Shown piece by piece: positions 1 through 8,827 of a stretch of DNA of 64,000 bases (positions are counted from its first letter, which is position 1; each line of letters starts with the position of its first letter). The position numbers and the translations under genes were made by a program. The DNA lies in assembly GCF_007097485.1 (NCBI RefSeq), contig NZ_VKDE01000004.1, positions 186,001 through 250,000 on the forward strand, read 5' to 3'. Under the pieces are notes generated by a model that was not told where the DNA came from, did no database searches, and saw only the letters and a list, made by a program, of their open reading frames with translations. This DNA is from Carboxylicivirga sp. M1479 (GTDB lineage: Bacteria; Bacteroidota; Bacteroidia; Bacteroidales; Marinilabiliaceae).

Positions 1-941
1 TTGTAATACAAAAAGGAGTTGCCAGAATCGTGATAGCCCAGTTCCATGTTCCTATTGACCTGCTTGATATAAGCATCCCAGTTTTTTTCACTTCTATAGA
101 TGCTTTCTTGCACATAAGCGAGCATTTTTTCTTTACCTACTACTTTTCTTGTTTTTAGTGTTTGCTTGTATTTTTCAAAGCCTGGGTAATCTACTTTGTT
201 TTTTTTAATGAGCGATTGACCGTATGAAAGGTATGTTTGGTAAAGCTTTTGGTCTACATCACCGGGCGTATAACTATCTTTAAATCTGTTTTGATGCTTA
301 TCGAACCAGGTAAAAGCGGGTGAGTATATATCGTTGAGGTAGTTGTTTATCAAGAGGTAGTTAGTTTCACTCAATAATTTTTTACCCTTTTGATTAGTGA
401 AATAGTCGGCTAGCACGATTTGTATTTTCTGCTTTTCATAGGCATTGCTCAAGGTCTCAATATAGGTGAGCATTGTTTGGTAATCATCAGGTGTAGCTTC
501 GTATTGACGCTGTAAAGCCACCATGCCTTTGCCATCAATCACTAGCTGAGCAATGTTGATTAGCGCTTCAGCTTTAGGAGCACCCACCGATTTGTGTAAC
601 TCATTGCCATCGCCATCGACCCATACAAGGGTTGGGAATGCAGCCACATTAAATTGCTCTTTAAGCTTTGGACCTTCGCCCTTTTCCATATCTACTTTAT
701 AGTTAATGAAGTTGTTGTTGAACAATTGTCCAACTTTATCCTGGGTAAAAATGTCTTTTGATAACATCTTACATGGGCCACACCATTCGGTGTAGCAATC
801 AATAAAAATGGCTTTGTTCTGTTCTTTAGCCAGTTGTTTTACTTCGCTCCAACTGCCATGTGTAAATTGGATACCATGTTTATCTTGTGCCCACGATGTA
901 ATAACGATCAGACTTAATAGTATGCTTAAAAGTGTTTTCAT
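1..941 (-). CDS. Thioredoxin-fold protein, 3' end cut by window edge
   Basis: The frame is open from an ATG at 941 down to base 1, giving at least 313 codons with no stop, so the C-terminus lies outside the window. The N-terminus is a signal peptide (MKTLLSILLSLIVITSWAQ), followed by a thioredoxin-like domain with the WCGPC active site in the context CYTEWCGPCKM near residue 55. The long remainder is alpha-helical in character and resembles the neighbouring protein at 1018-2325 closely (both start GIQFTH and share the CYTxWCGPCKM stretch), so the two are paralogues from a tandem duplication. It is probably a periplasmic disulfide oxidoreductase. It is the last gene seen in the SusC/SusD operon and follows its paralogue after a gap of about 76 nt. 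Substrate unknown. Confidence 0.85.
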   Translation of the reverse strand, partial: MKTLLSILLSLIVITSWAQDKHGIQFTHGSWSEVKQLAKEQNKAIFIDCYTEWCGPCKMLSKDIFTQDKVGQLFNNNFINYKVDMEKGEGPKLKEQFNVAAFPTLVWVDGDGNELHKSVGAPKAEALINIAQLVIDGKGMVALQRQYEATPDDYQTMLTYIETLSNAYEKQKIQIVLADYFTNQKGKKLLSETNYLLINNYLNDIYSPAFTWFDKHQNRFKDSYTPGDVDQKLYQTYLSYGQSLIKKNKVDYPGFEKYKQTLKTRKVVGKEKMLAYVQESIYRSEKNWDAYIKQVNRNMELGYHDSGNSFLYY

Positions 942-956
942 TATCTATTATTTACA

Positions 957-991
957 GCAAACGCCTTGAATACAATATCCAAAGCGTTTGC
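957..991 (-). terminator. Intercistronic hairpin between the two thioredoxin genes
   Basis: GCAAACGC (957-964) pairs with GCGTTTGC (984-991), an 8-bp perfect stem with a 19-nt loop. No T-run follows on the minus strand, so it is more likely a transcript-stabilising or attenuating hairpin than a full terminator. Confidence 0.35.
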
Positions 992-1017
992 CAATAAAAC
1001 CAAATGTTAAATAAATT

Positions 1018-2325
1018 CTAATATCCACCCATTTTCATAGCTGGGATTGCACGCCCACCTGTATTGCCTTCTTCTTTGGCTTTTTGAGCTTCTTTATGTG
1101 TTTTATCAAGCAACTTACGATGCTTTGGCACCATGTTAACAAACAGATCGTTCATGGCTTTAGCCACCGCCAAACGCTCGCCAGTAATGCCGGCTTTGGT
1201 CAAATAGTCATAGCTATCGCGGTACGCAATTGATAGACTAAACATGTCCAACTCTTCCGCGTTCATTTGTGTTTCAACGGCATCATCCAAAAGTTTTGCT
1301 GCACGCTCATAAATGGCTTTGTCTTCGCAGTCTTGCAAACGGTTTAATAGGTTAAAACCCGACTCGGCATAGTACTTAGGGTTGCTCGCTAATCCTTTTG
1401 CAAACTTCTCTTCAACTACATCCATGTAACCGGCATAGTCGCCCACACTAATTAGTAAAGCTCTGTTAGTATAGTCTTTAACGTTGTCGATGCGGTCAAA
1501 TTCATTCGTCTCCATCAACTTAATCAGTTTATCAAACTTCTTCTGATTAAACTCATCCTTGGTGCTTACTTCGGTAAGTTTACCTGCATAGCTGTAGTAC
1601 ATGCCCGACTCGAAATATTCGCCTTGAAATCCGTTTGCCTCCAGGAACTTGGCCTTATTCTTATAAAAGTAGGCTGCTTCCTTACTGAAAGGATCTTTTA
1701 CGTAACGCGCCATCAACCAAAAATACTCTTTCTTGTGCCAGTCTGTTTTAGGCACCATCTTTAGGTAATGCAAAGCCACTTCTTCGGCCTTAGGGTCACT
1801 TACCTTCACAAGGTAACTTAAGTAATCCTCAACGGTTTTTAAGTCCTTTTTATTTTTGTTGTAAGCTACTGCTAATGCTTCGGCACGCTTGGCTTCAGCA
1901 GGTGCACCTTTAGCTTCTTTAATCAGCTCTTCTGCCGGACGAAAACCTACAACACGGTGTAATACTTTTTCGTTGCTAGGATCGATAAATAGCATGGTTG
2001 GAAAAGCCGAAACGCCAAACTTGTTTTTTAAATCGATGCCTTCGCCTTTTTCACAATCAATTTTTACATTTACAAAATTGGCGTTGAAATAATCGCCAAC
2101 CTCTTTTTGAGGAAACACTTGTTTCGAAAGCATTTTACACGGACCACACCACGTTGTATAACAATCGGCAAAAATTATTTTGTTTTCGCTTTTTGCTTTG
2201 GCTATTACCTCGGCCCATGTGGCGTGGGTAAACTGTATGCCCTCGCCGGTGTCTTCTGCTTTAAGCTTAGGCGTTACGGCCACCATTAAAGCTAATGCTA
2301 ATAAAATGGAATATACATTCTTCAT
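1018..2325 (-). CDS. Periplasmic thioredoxin-fold protein with helical C-terminal region
   Basis: This is a 435-aa protein from the ATG at 2325; a TTG six bases upstream would add two residues and is less likely. An N-terminal signal peptide ends near KLKAED. A thioredoxin-like domain follows with WCGPC at about residues 59-63 and the usual cis-proline region (VSAFPTMLF). About 280 residues of mostly helical sequence with no family I recognise come after it. The thioredoxin fold indicates a disulfide or thiol exchange role in the periplasm. It lies 18 nt after the TlpA-like lipoprotein gene and upstream of its paralogue, so the three redox proteins are probably co-transcribed with the SusC/SusD importer. 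What the redox chemistry acts on is not visible. Confidence 0.88.
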   Translation of the reverse strand: MKNVYSILLALALMVAVTPKLKAEDTGEGIQFTHATWAEVIAKAKSENKIIFADCYTTWCGPCKMLSKQVFPQKEVGDYFNANFVNVKIDCEKGEGIDLKNKFGVSAFPTMLFIDPSNEKVLHRVVGFRPAEELIKEAKGAPAEAKRAEALAVAYNKNKKDLKTVEDYLSYLVKVSDPKAEEVALHYLKMVPKTDWHKKEYFWLMARYVKDPFSKEAAYFYKNKAKFLEANGFQGEYFESGMYYSYAGKLTEVSTKDEFNQKKFDKLIKLMETNEFDRIDNVKDYTNRALLISVGDYAGYMDVVEEKFAKGLASNPKYYAESGFNLLNRLQDCEDKAIYERAAKLLDDAVETQMNAEELDMFSLSIAYRDSYDYLTKAGITGERLAVAKAMNDLFVNMVPKHRKLLDKTHKEAQKAKEEGNTGGRAIPAMKMGGY

Positions 2326-2343
2326 TATCAAAGTCTTTATCTA

Positions 2344-3483
2344 TTATTTTGCTAGTAATTCGTCTAACTTCTCATCAATCTTTTTACCTCTCAATTGTTT
2401 AGCAACAATCTTACCATCTTTATCAAGTATGATGATAAAAGGAATGCCGCTAAACTGATAGTCTTTCATGGTTTGTTTACCAGCTTTAGGAGCCAGTACC
2501 TGTGTCCATTCCATGTTTTCTTCGCCCAAGGCTTTATGCCAGTCGGCTTCTTTTTTATCAATGGATACACTTAATATTTCAACTCCCTGCGGATGGTATT
2601 TCTCATATACTTCCTTTAAATGAGGTATTTCGTTACGACATGGGCCACACCATGATGCCCAAAAATCAATCACCACAAATTTTCCTTTGTAATCGGCTGG
2701 TGACACCATTTCGCCATCTGGAGTAGGATAGGAGAAGTGAGGGGCTACCTTACCCAATTTTACTTTTTCGGCTGCAGCACGTGCTTCTTCTTTGTCTTTA
2801 ATGTACTTCACTAAAGGAGGATAAGACGGGTTAGTCTTTTTAAGAGTCGCAAGGGTTGCATCAATCAGTTCTTTGTCTGTTTTATCGCGTAAACGATTAA
2901 CAACCGCCAAAACACTGTTTCTATCAGCATATTCCTTCGCTAAAAAACGGGTTCGGGCATCATCATCATCGCCAGTAACACCATATACCATACCTGCTAT
3001 CTCACCGTATTTCTCAGGTATATCTTTGGTAGCTTTATAAACACCTTGCGATAAACCAATCATTACTTGGTATGAGCGATAATTGTTGAAGTTAAGGTGG
3101 TTCATCACCTCGTTTTTGTCACCACCATTAATGTATACATAAGGCGGGTTCTTAATTTTTATTTTGGCTGTATCCTGACCTCTAAAGTCTATCTCCAGAT
3201 TCTCATCCTCAGCCCAGAAACGTACCGATTGCCATTTCTGACAGTCTAGATTGTACTCGCCGGGTAGTGATGTATTCATTACATAGTGATAACTACCGTC
3301 CTCGGCCAATTGAAACGAATCTGTTACAACCTTCTCACCATCGCGGTACTGAGTGATGTACATTTTAAATCTATCATCGGGAAATTTCACTTTTCCCGAT
3401 AGGGTTATGGAGTCACTTTGCTTTGTACTACATGCACTCAACAGAGTTATAACGATCATCGTTAGTGTTAGTCTTATCATCAT
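2344..3483 (-). CDS. TlpA-like thiol-disulfide oxidoreductase lipoprotein
   Basis: A 379-aa protein. A lipoprotein signal with lipobox LLSAC puts the lipidated cysteine at residue 18. Residues 25-240 form an N-terminal region like the DUF4369 domains often fused to Bacteroidota thioredoxins (beta-rich, then helical). Residues 245-379 form a TlpA/AhpC-type domain with WASWCGPC (catalytic C279 and C282) and a cis-proline region at FSGIPFIIILD. Proteins of this type keep periplasmic or outer-membrane cysteines reduced. It sits between the START-like gene and the thioredoxin paralogues in the same orientation with short gaps, so it belongs to the importer operon. The two adjacent ATGs at 3483 and 3480 cannot be told apart. 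Confidence 0.9.
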   Translation of the reverse strand: MMIRLTLTMIVITLLSACSTKQSDSITLSGKVKFPDDRFKMYITQYRDGEKVVTDSFQLAEDGSYHYVMNTSLPGEYNLDCQKWQSVRFWAEDENLEIDFRGQDTAKIKIKNPPYVYINGGDKNEVMNHLNFNNYRSYQVMIGLSQGVYKATKDIPEKYGEIAGMVYGVTGDDDDARTRFLAKEYADRNSVLAVVNRLRDKTDKELIDATLATLKKTNPSYPPLVKYIKDKEEARAAAEKVKLGKVAPHFSYPTPDGEMVSPADYKGKFVVIDFWASWCGPCRNEIPHLKEVYEKYHPQGVEILSVSIDKKEADWHKALGEENMEWTQVLAPKAGKQTMKDYQFSGIPFIIILDKDGKIVAKQLRGKKIDEKLDELLAK

Positions 3484-3503
3484 TCGTCTATGTTTATCAG
3501 GTA

Positions 3504-4019
3504 TTATTTAAATTTTATTTCTAGCGCCTTTTTCAATAATAGCCATTCGCTTTCCACCAAGGCAATCATTTTTTTCTCAAGCTTTTTATCATCAATGCTA
3601 AAAATGCCTTGAAACTGAACGTAAGCACTATCACCATCTTTGCCTACTAATAGTTGGAATACCCATGGCTGATGGTAGTAATCTGATTTTGTAATGTAAT
3701 AGGTAATTGCTTGTTCTTGCTTATTAAAATAGCTTACTTCTTGTTTTCTATTTTTATCCGCTGGAAGAGTAAAGCTTAGCTTAGCTCCATCGCTTATGTT
3801 CGGACAGCTAAGGTTTTGAACTTCTTCAATCGCTTCGTAAAATGCTTTAGGTTGAGACACAAAATCCCACACCTGATCATTTGTTGCATTTAGGCTTACT
3901 CCTTTAATTACTTTAGGGGCAATGCGTTTAGCTGGTTGCATTTGTGCTTCTGTAGTAAATGTTAGCAAAAAGGCCATAGCCATCAGTAGCAATACCTGTT
4001 TAAAATTATTACGGTTCAT
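3504..4019 (-). CDS. Secreted SRPBCC/START-like domain protein
   Basis: A 171-aa protein with a signal peptide ending near TTEAQ. The mature part has the pattern of the polyketide cyclase/START-like helix-grip fold: an early segment GVSLNATNDQVWDFVSQP, central beta-strands, and a long C-terminal helix (EKKMIALVESEWLLLKKALE). Such domains bind hydrophobic ligands in a central cavity. An exported version directly downstream of susD and upstream of tlpA is unusual and may bind or present the imported ligand. The fold assignment is from sequence pattern only and the ligand is unknown. Confidence 0.6.
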   Translation of the reverse strand: MNRNNFKQVLLLMAMAFLLTFTTEAQMQPAKRIAPKVIKGVSLNATNDQVWDFVSQPKAFYEAIEEVQNLSCPNISDGAKLSFTLPADKNRKQEVSYFNKQEQAITYYITKSDYYHQPWVFQLLVGKDGDSAYVQFQGIFSIDDKKLEKKMIALVESEWLLLKKALEIKFK

Positions 4020-4046
4020 AATTTATGTATGTAAGTTGATTGTCGA

Positions 4047-5471
4047 TTAATTAGTATATCCTTCGTTTTGCTTTACTACACCATTGCTGATTTGTATCTC
4101 GCGTAAAGGAATTGGAAATACCTTTTTGCTATCAGGCAGTTCCGGATTGTATAAAGGCCTGTCGGTTCGTAGTTGATCAAAGCGTGAGAAACCTTCAAAG
4201 GCTAACTCTTTACTTCTTTCCAATAAAACTCGCTCAATAAAGACTTCCGTTGATGTGAAATCACCAGGTGTAAATGCCATTTCTGTTGGATTCGCACGTA
4301 GGTGAATGTCATTAAGCAAATCAACCATTTCTTGTGTTACGCTTGCTGATGTACGGGCCATAGCTTCAGCTTTAGATAGTACAACTTCTGTCAAACGCAT
4401 CATGGTCATGTTATCACGCCCGTTAGTGTTAGGATATTTATCGGTGATATAAACTACTTCGCCTTGATATACTTCTTCTCTCATCAGTTCTGTTTTACGA
4501 ACATCGGTGTCGGAGAAACTGCTAATAAGCGCATTGCTATACCAGTAATTATTAAAGTTGTAGTAAATATTGTTGCCACCAAATTGCCAGTTACCACCAT
4601 TTGTACTTACTGGGAATCCAAAGATATGCTCACTTGAAAAGCTCATTGGCATGTCGCTAGGATTAAGAGGGAACACTTTTCGTAAGTCATCAGCCAAGTA
4701 ATACTCAGTACGTGCTAATACTTTATCAGCCCATTCTAATGCTTGTGTGTAATCTCGGTTAAACATGTAAACACGAGATAGAAGCGCCTCGCAGGTAGCC
4801 GTATTGGCACGACTTACACGTGTTTCAAGCTCGATTTGTTCTCCTGGCTCGGGCAGAGCTTTAATTGCTTCTTCCAAATCCAATATGATTTGTGCATACA
4901 CCTCTTCATTGCTATTTCTTGGACGAATATCAGTATCGCGGTCAAAGCCATTGTAATGCTCCAGATACAATACGACACCGTCTTTTTGTGGTTGGTCTAA
5001 TAAAGCCCCATCGCCATACCATCCTAACAACCGTAGATAGGCATAAGCACGTATAAAGCGAGCTTCGGCCATGTGTTGGTTCATTGCTGCTTCGTTGTAT
5101 TGACCTAATTCAGGTATCTTATATAACAATAGATTGGCTTGAACAAGAGCTGCATAATACGACTCGTATATGCCTTGAAGTAATGTGTTTTCAGGCAATA
5201 CTGTACCGTTATTTATTTCATCGAAGGTACGTGCTGCACCTGAACTATATTCACAGGTAGGAGCTGTTGCTTCGGCCATGTTATAGTCTTTTGTTGCAGC
5301 GCTAAAAAGCATATGATACGTTCCTGCCACTGCCGATTCAGTGCTTGAAAACTTTTCAAATACCTTGTCCTCAACAATGGTATCTTCAGGAGCTAAGTCC
5401 AATTGTTTATCGCATGCTGAAAAAATTGTAGCTATGCTTAACAGGCCTAGTATATAATATCTTGTCTTCAT
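4047..5471 (-). CDS. RagB/SusD family nutrient-binding outer-membrane lipoprotein
   Basis: I chose the ATG at 5471 (474 aa) because it starts a clean lipoprotein signal, MKTRYYILGLLSIATIFSAC; an upstream ATG at 5492 would add 7 residues. Family features are the early DxxPEDTIVEDKVF segment, TPR-like helices (MAEARFIRAYAYLRLLGWYGD; the CEALLSRVYMFNRDYTQALEWADKVL region), and the C-terminal FEGFSRFDQLRTDR and KKVFPIPLREIQ motifs. SusD-like proteins lie as a lid over the SusC transporter and capture substrate on the cell surface. The gene follows susC after 41 nt, the standard pair arrangement. The neighbouring genes are redox proteins and no glycoside hydrolase is present, so the substrate need not be a glycan. 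Confidence 0.93.
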   Translation of the reverse strand: MKTRYYILGLLSIATIFSACDKQLDLAPEDTIVEDKVFEKFSSTESAVAGTYHMLFSAATKDYNMAEATAPTCEYSSGAARTFDEINNGTVLPENTLLQGIYESYYAALVQANLLLYKIPELGQYNEAAMNQHMAEARFIRAYAYLRLLGWYGDGALLDQPQKDGVVLYLEHYNGFDRDTDIRPRNSNEEVYAQIILDLEEAIKALPEPGEQIELETRVSRANTATCEALLSRVYMFNRDYTQALEWADKVLARTEYYLADDLRKVFPLNPSDMPMSFSSEHIFGFPVSTNGGNWQFGGNNIYYNFNNYWYSNALISSFSDTDVRKTELMREEVYQGEVVYITDKYPNTNGRDNMTMMRLTEVVLSKAEAMARTSASVTQEMVDLLNDIHLRANPTEMAFTPGDFTSTEVFIERVLLERSKELAFEGFSRFDQLRTDRPLYNPELPDSKKVFPIPLREIQISNGVVKQNEGYTN

Positions 5472-5512
5472 GTGTTTGTTTTTTACTTTCATCACAATGT
5501 ATTACGCAGTCC

Positions 5513-8500
5513 TTAAAAACTTATATCGATACCAAATTTCACCGATTTCGCTTGAGGCATGGTTATTTCATCATAACCACTAAGTATAGCACTTGAGCCA
5601 TAGGCACTCACTTCGGGGTCTATGCCGGTATAACCTGTAAATGTTAATAGGTTGGAGCCCTGTACATAAACTCTTATGCGCTCCATGTATAGTTTTCTTA
5701 CCCAATCGTTTTTGAAAGAATAACCTAGGGTAATGTTACGTAAGCGTAGGTAGGATGCATCTTCCAAAAAACGGTTGTTCAATCGACTTACATCGTAGCC
5801 ATTTAAACCGCTACCTGGCCATTGAGGGTTGCGGTATACAGTGGTGGCATTATCAAGCTTAGGAACATCTGTTTGATGGCCTGGTATTTTCCAGTAATCA
5901 AGCATGTCACTTGATAAATTATTAGCATCTGTTAGTGTATAAGTCATTAAGGTAGCTTGTGTACCATTGTATAACTTCTGGCCCACCGAATAAGAGAAAG
6001 CAAAGTTTAGTTCCCAATTCTTATAACGGATATTATTGCTAAATCCACCGTAGAAATCTGGCATGCTACTGCCTGATGAAACTCTGTTGGCCAATGGATT
6101 ATCTTCGTCGAATACAGCCTGAGGAGGCACATCGCTGATTGAGCCATCGTCATAACGCCACATTGGATTACCTGTGAGCGGATCTACACCGACCCAGTCG
6201 TACATGTAAAACTGGTTTAGACTTTCGCCAACAACAAAAACTTTGCGTTCCAAGCCCTGGCTTTCTGCCATTTGGTAGCCCGCTTCGTTTAAGCGTAGTA
6301 ATTTATCTTTGATGCGCGAGATGTTAAACGAACCTGTCCACAACCAATCTCTATTCTGGTAAATGGTTCCATTAACCAATAGCTCCAGTCCTTCATTTTT
6401 CATATCGCCAACATTTTGTTGCTGCGAACTCCATCCCATATAAAGTGGCACCAGGTCGTTGGCTAATAAGTTATTGGTACGTTTGTAAAAGTAATCGAAC
6501 GTAATGTCTAGCTTGCCATTAAATAAGGAGGCATCAAAACCTAAATCGAATGATGTGGTTGTTTCCCATTCTAGGTTAGGGTTAACCGATTGTGAGTTAA
6601 ATAACAAGGGTACGCCATTGTACATGAGGGTACCTCCATTAACCGTTCGGTTGTCGCGAGTCCACTGTCCTTGATTACCATAGTAACCGCCAAAAGAACC
6701 ATCTAAACCTGTTAAACCGTAGCTGGTTCTAATCTTAAACTCGTTCAGCCAACTTTGTGAGTTGTCCATAAACCTTTCTTCGGTTAGTATCCAACCCGCC
6801 GATAAGGATGGGAATCCTCTGTAACGTTCGTTTTTACTAAAGCGAGAAGAGCCATCAATACGGTAGGTGAATCCTGCTAAATACCTGTTTTTATAGCGGT
6901 AGTTTAATCGTGTGAAATACGAAACAACCGCCCACTCCTGTGTAATTGCATCTAAGACACGTTTGTCGGTTGCCGATTGAATACTTTTCTCATTATCATC
7001 AAAAAACCCGGTACCCGTCACGCGCATTCTGCTTTCTTCCGATGTTTCAAAGCTCTGACCAATAATGGCATTTAACAAATGATCGTCGGTGTGCTTGCGC
7101 AGTGTTAGAACGTTGTTAACAACGTATTTTAAGTTTTGATTGGATGATGAAGTACCTGTTCCTCCTGGGTTTTGAGGTGTTGCAATATTTCTGTTGTACG
7201 ATTTCGTATTGTAGATGTCAAGTCCAATTTCTGATTTAAAACGCATCCAAGGAAGAGGTTTTAACTCGGCATAAAAATTAGAGATAACACGTGTGTCTTT
7301 TACATTATTATCTTCGTTGGCAGTTGCCACCGGATTGCCTAAATGGCCTGATATTGTATTGATGTTGTTTTCAAAATTACTTCCTCTAGGTGTATGAAAG
7401 AAATACGATCCATCAGAGTTGTAAATTGGTAAGTTAGGTGACATCATTATAGCATCGCGATAAACGCTTTGACTGTTTAGAGCCGCATTGTCAACAATTG
7501 CAAAGGATGAATTGGTGCCAAAATTAATCCATTCAGCTGGGCTAAAATCAAAATTAGTACGTATGCTATTACGAAGAAAATCTTGATTAATAATATAACC
7601 TTGTTGGTCGTAGCGATTGTAACTGATGTAATACGATGTATTATCTGTTCCGCCAGAAACAGAAGCCCTTGTTTCTTGCACAACACCTGTTTGTATAACC
7701 TGATCTAACCAATCGGTGTTATGAGTGGTTGGGAAAACATCAGAGTCGCCCTGTGAACGGTTAAATCGTGTGTATATATCACTAAATTCGTTGGCATTTA
7801 ATAAGTCGGGTGTTCCCATTGGTTGACTTATTTCTACTGAATGGCCGATGTTGATTTGAGGCTTACCTTTTTTTCCTTTTTTAGTTGTAACTAAAATAAC
7901 ACCAGCGGCACCTCTTGAGCCATAGATTGCTGTTGAAAAGGCATCTTTTAATATTTCAATAGACTCAATGTCATCGGGATTTAAGGCCGCAAGTGGATTA
8001 CGTTCAAACTCGGGTTGTTGTGAGTATCCATTTGACACAGCGTTGCCTCCTATTGTTCCGCCAGCTACACTGCCATTGCCAAAGTCGTGGTTATTAACCC
8101 CTTTTCCTGTTCCGTAAACGGGAACACCATCAATTACAAATAAGGGGTTACTATCGGCATTAAGCGATGATAAACCACGTATAGTTATGGATGTAGCACT
8201 ACCAGGAGCACCGCTACTTAGGTTGACATTGACACCTGCTACCTTGCCTACTAGCGCATTGTCGAAGCTAGGAGCGATGCCTGAGATTTCTTCTGAAGTA
8301 ATTTTAGAAACTGCACCTGTGAGGTCACGACGTTCCTGAACACCATAGCCTACTGTTACTACTTCACCAAGCGCAACAACATCTTCAATTAATTCTGCTT
8401 TTATATATTCTTGTCCTTCGAATAGGATGTACTGATCTTTACAACCAATGCAGGAGATGCAAATGGTTTGTCCTTCTTGTATTTGTAGTATATGAAATTC

Positions 8501-8701
8501 CCCTTCCATGTTGGAGACATCGCCTCGCATGGTTTCTTTGATGTACACATTGGCGCCTGGAATTGGGAGTCCTGTTTCGGAGTCAATTACTACACCTTTT
8601 ACAGTTGCAGGCTGCAGGGTTGTTGCCTTAACAGTTTCTTGTGCAGTTAGGTTAATAGTGGTTAAAAGCCATAAGCCAATAATGTATAACGCTTTATGCA
8701 T
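5513..8701 (-). CDS. SusC/RagA family TonB-linked outer-membrane transporter
   Basis: From the ATG at 8701 the protein has 1062 aa; an upstream TTG at 8725 is less likely because the signal peptide begins at MHKALYIIGLWLL. The order is signal peptide, CarboxypepD_reg-like domain (VKGVVIDSETGLPIPGANVYIK), TonB-box region near VVTVGYG, plug domain (DPLFVIDGVPV-type segment; SIEILKDAFSTAIYGSRGAAGVI), then a 22-strand barrel ending in the aromatic-terminated segment KSVKFGIDISF. It forms the gated channel of the SusCD importer and draws energy from TonB-ExbBD. No STN signalling domain is visible between signal peptide and CarboxypepD_reg domain, although a sigma/anti-sigma pair lies upstream. Confidence 0.94.
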   Translation of the reverse strand: MHKALYIIGLWLLTTINLTAQETVKATTLQPATVKGVVIDSETGLPIPGANVYIKETMRGDVSNMEGEFHILQIQEGQTICISCIGCKDQYILFEGQEYIKAELIEDVVALGEVVTVGYGVQERRDLTGAVSKITSEEISGIAPSFDNALVGKVAGVNVNLSSGAPGSATSITIRGLSSLNADSNPLFVIDGVPVYGTGKGVNNHDFGNGSVAGGTIGGNAVSNGYSQQPEFERNPLAALNPDDIESIEILKDAFSTAIYGSRGAAGVILVTTKKGKKGKPQINIGHSVEISQPMGTPDLLNANEFSDIYTRFNRSQGDSDVFPTTHNTDWLDQVIQTGVVQETRASVSGGTDNTSYYISYNRYDQQGYIINQDFLRNSIRTNFDFSPAEWINFGTNSSFAIVDNAALNSQSVYRDAIMMSPNLPIYNSDGSYFFHTPRGSNFENNINTISGHLGNPVATANEDNNVKDTRVISNFYAELKPLPWMRFKSEIGLDIYNTKSYNRNIATPQNPGGTGTSSSNQNLKYVVNNVLTLRKHTDDHLLNAIIGQSFETSEESRMRVTGTGFFDDNEKSIQSATDKRVLDAITQEWAVVSYFTRLNYRYKNRYLAGFTYRIDGSSRFSKNERYRGFPSLSAGWILTEERFMDNSQSWLNEFKIRTSYGLTGLDGSFGGYYGNQGQWTRDNRTVNGGTLMYNGVPLLFNSQSVNPNLEWETTTSFDLGFDASLFNGKLDITFDYFYKRTNNLLANDLVPLYMGWSSQQQNVGDMKNEGLELLVNGTIYQNRDWLWTGSFNISRIKDKLLRLNEAGYQMAESQGLERKVFVVGESLNQFYMYDWVGVDPLTGNPMWRYDDGSISDVPPQAVFDEDNPLANRVSSGSSMPDFYGGFSNNIRYKNWELNFAFSYSVGQKLYNGTQATLMTYTLTDANNLSSDMLDYWKIPGHQTDVPKLDNATTVYRNPQWPGSGLNGYDVSRLNNRFLEDASYLRLRNITLGYSFKNDWVRKLYMERIRVYVQGSNLLTFTGYTGIDPEVSAYGSSAILSGYDEITMPQAKSVKFGIDISF

Positions 8702-8757
8702 GGCAGTAGATTTATTACCTGACAAATTGCCGGTAGTAGATTATAAACTAGATTGAG

Positions 8758-8777
8758 TTATGAAAAAAGATTCATAA
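8758..8777 (-). promoter_or_regulatory. Dyad upstream of the SusC gene
   Basis: TTATGAA (8758-8764) and TTCATAA (8771-8777) form a 7-bp perfect inverted repeat with a 6-nt spacer, 57 nt before the SusC start and just after the upstream terminator. Its position fits a regulator or promoter site. No matching protein can be named. Confidence 0.3.
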
Positions 8778-8785
8778 AGTAAAGG

Positions 8786-8820
8786 AAACCACCGCCGAAA
8801 GGTTAAAACGGCAGTGGTTT
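8786..8820 (-). terminator. Terminator hairpin after the kelch gene
   Basis: AAACCACCGCCG (8786-8797) pairs with CGGCAGTGGTTT (8809-8820) with one internal mismatch and an 11-nt loop. It begins 8 nt past the kelch-type gene stop. The T-rich stretch on the minus strand is broken, so termination may be partial and allow read-through into susC. Confidence 0.6.
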
Positions 8821-8827
8821 TTGCAAT

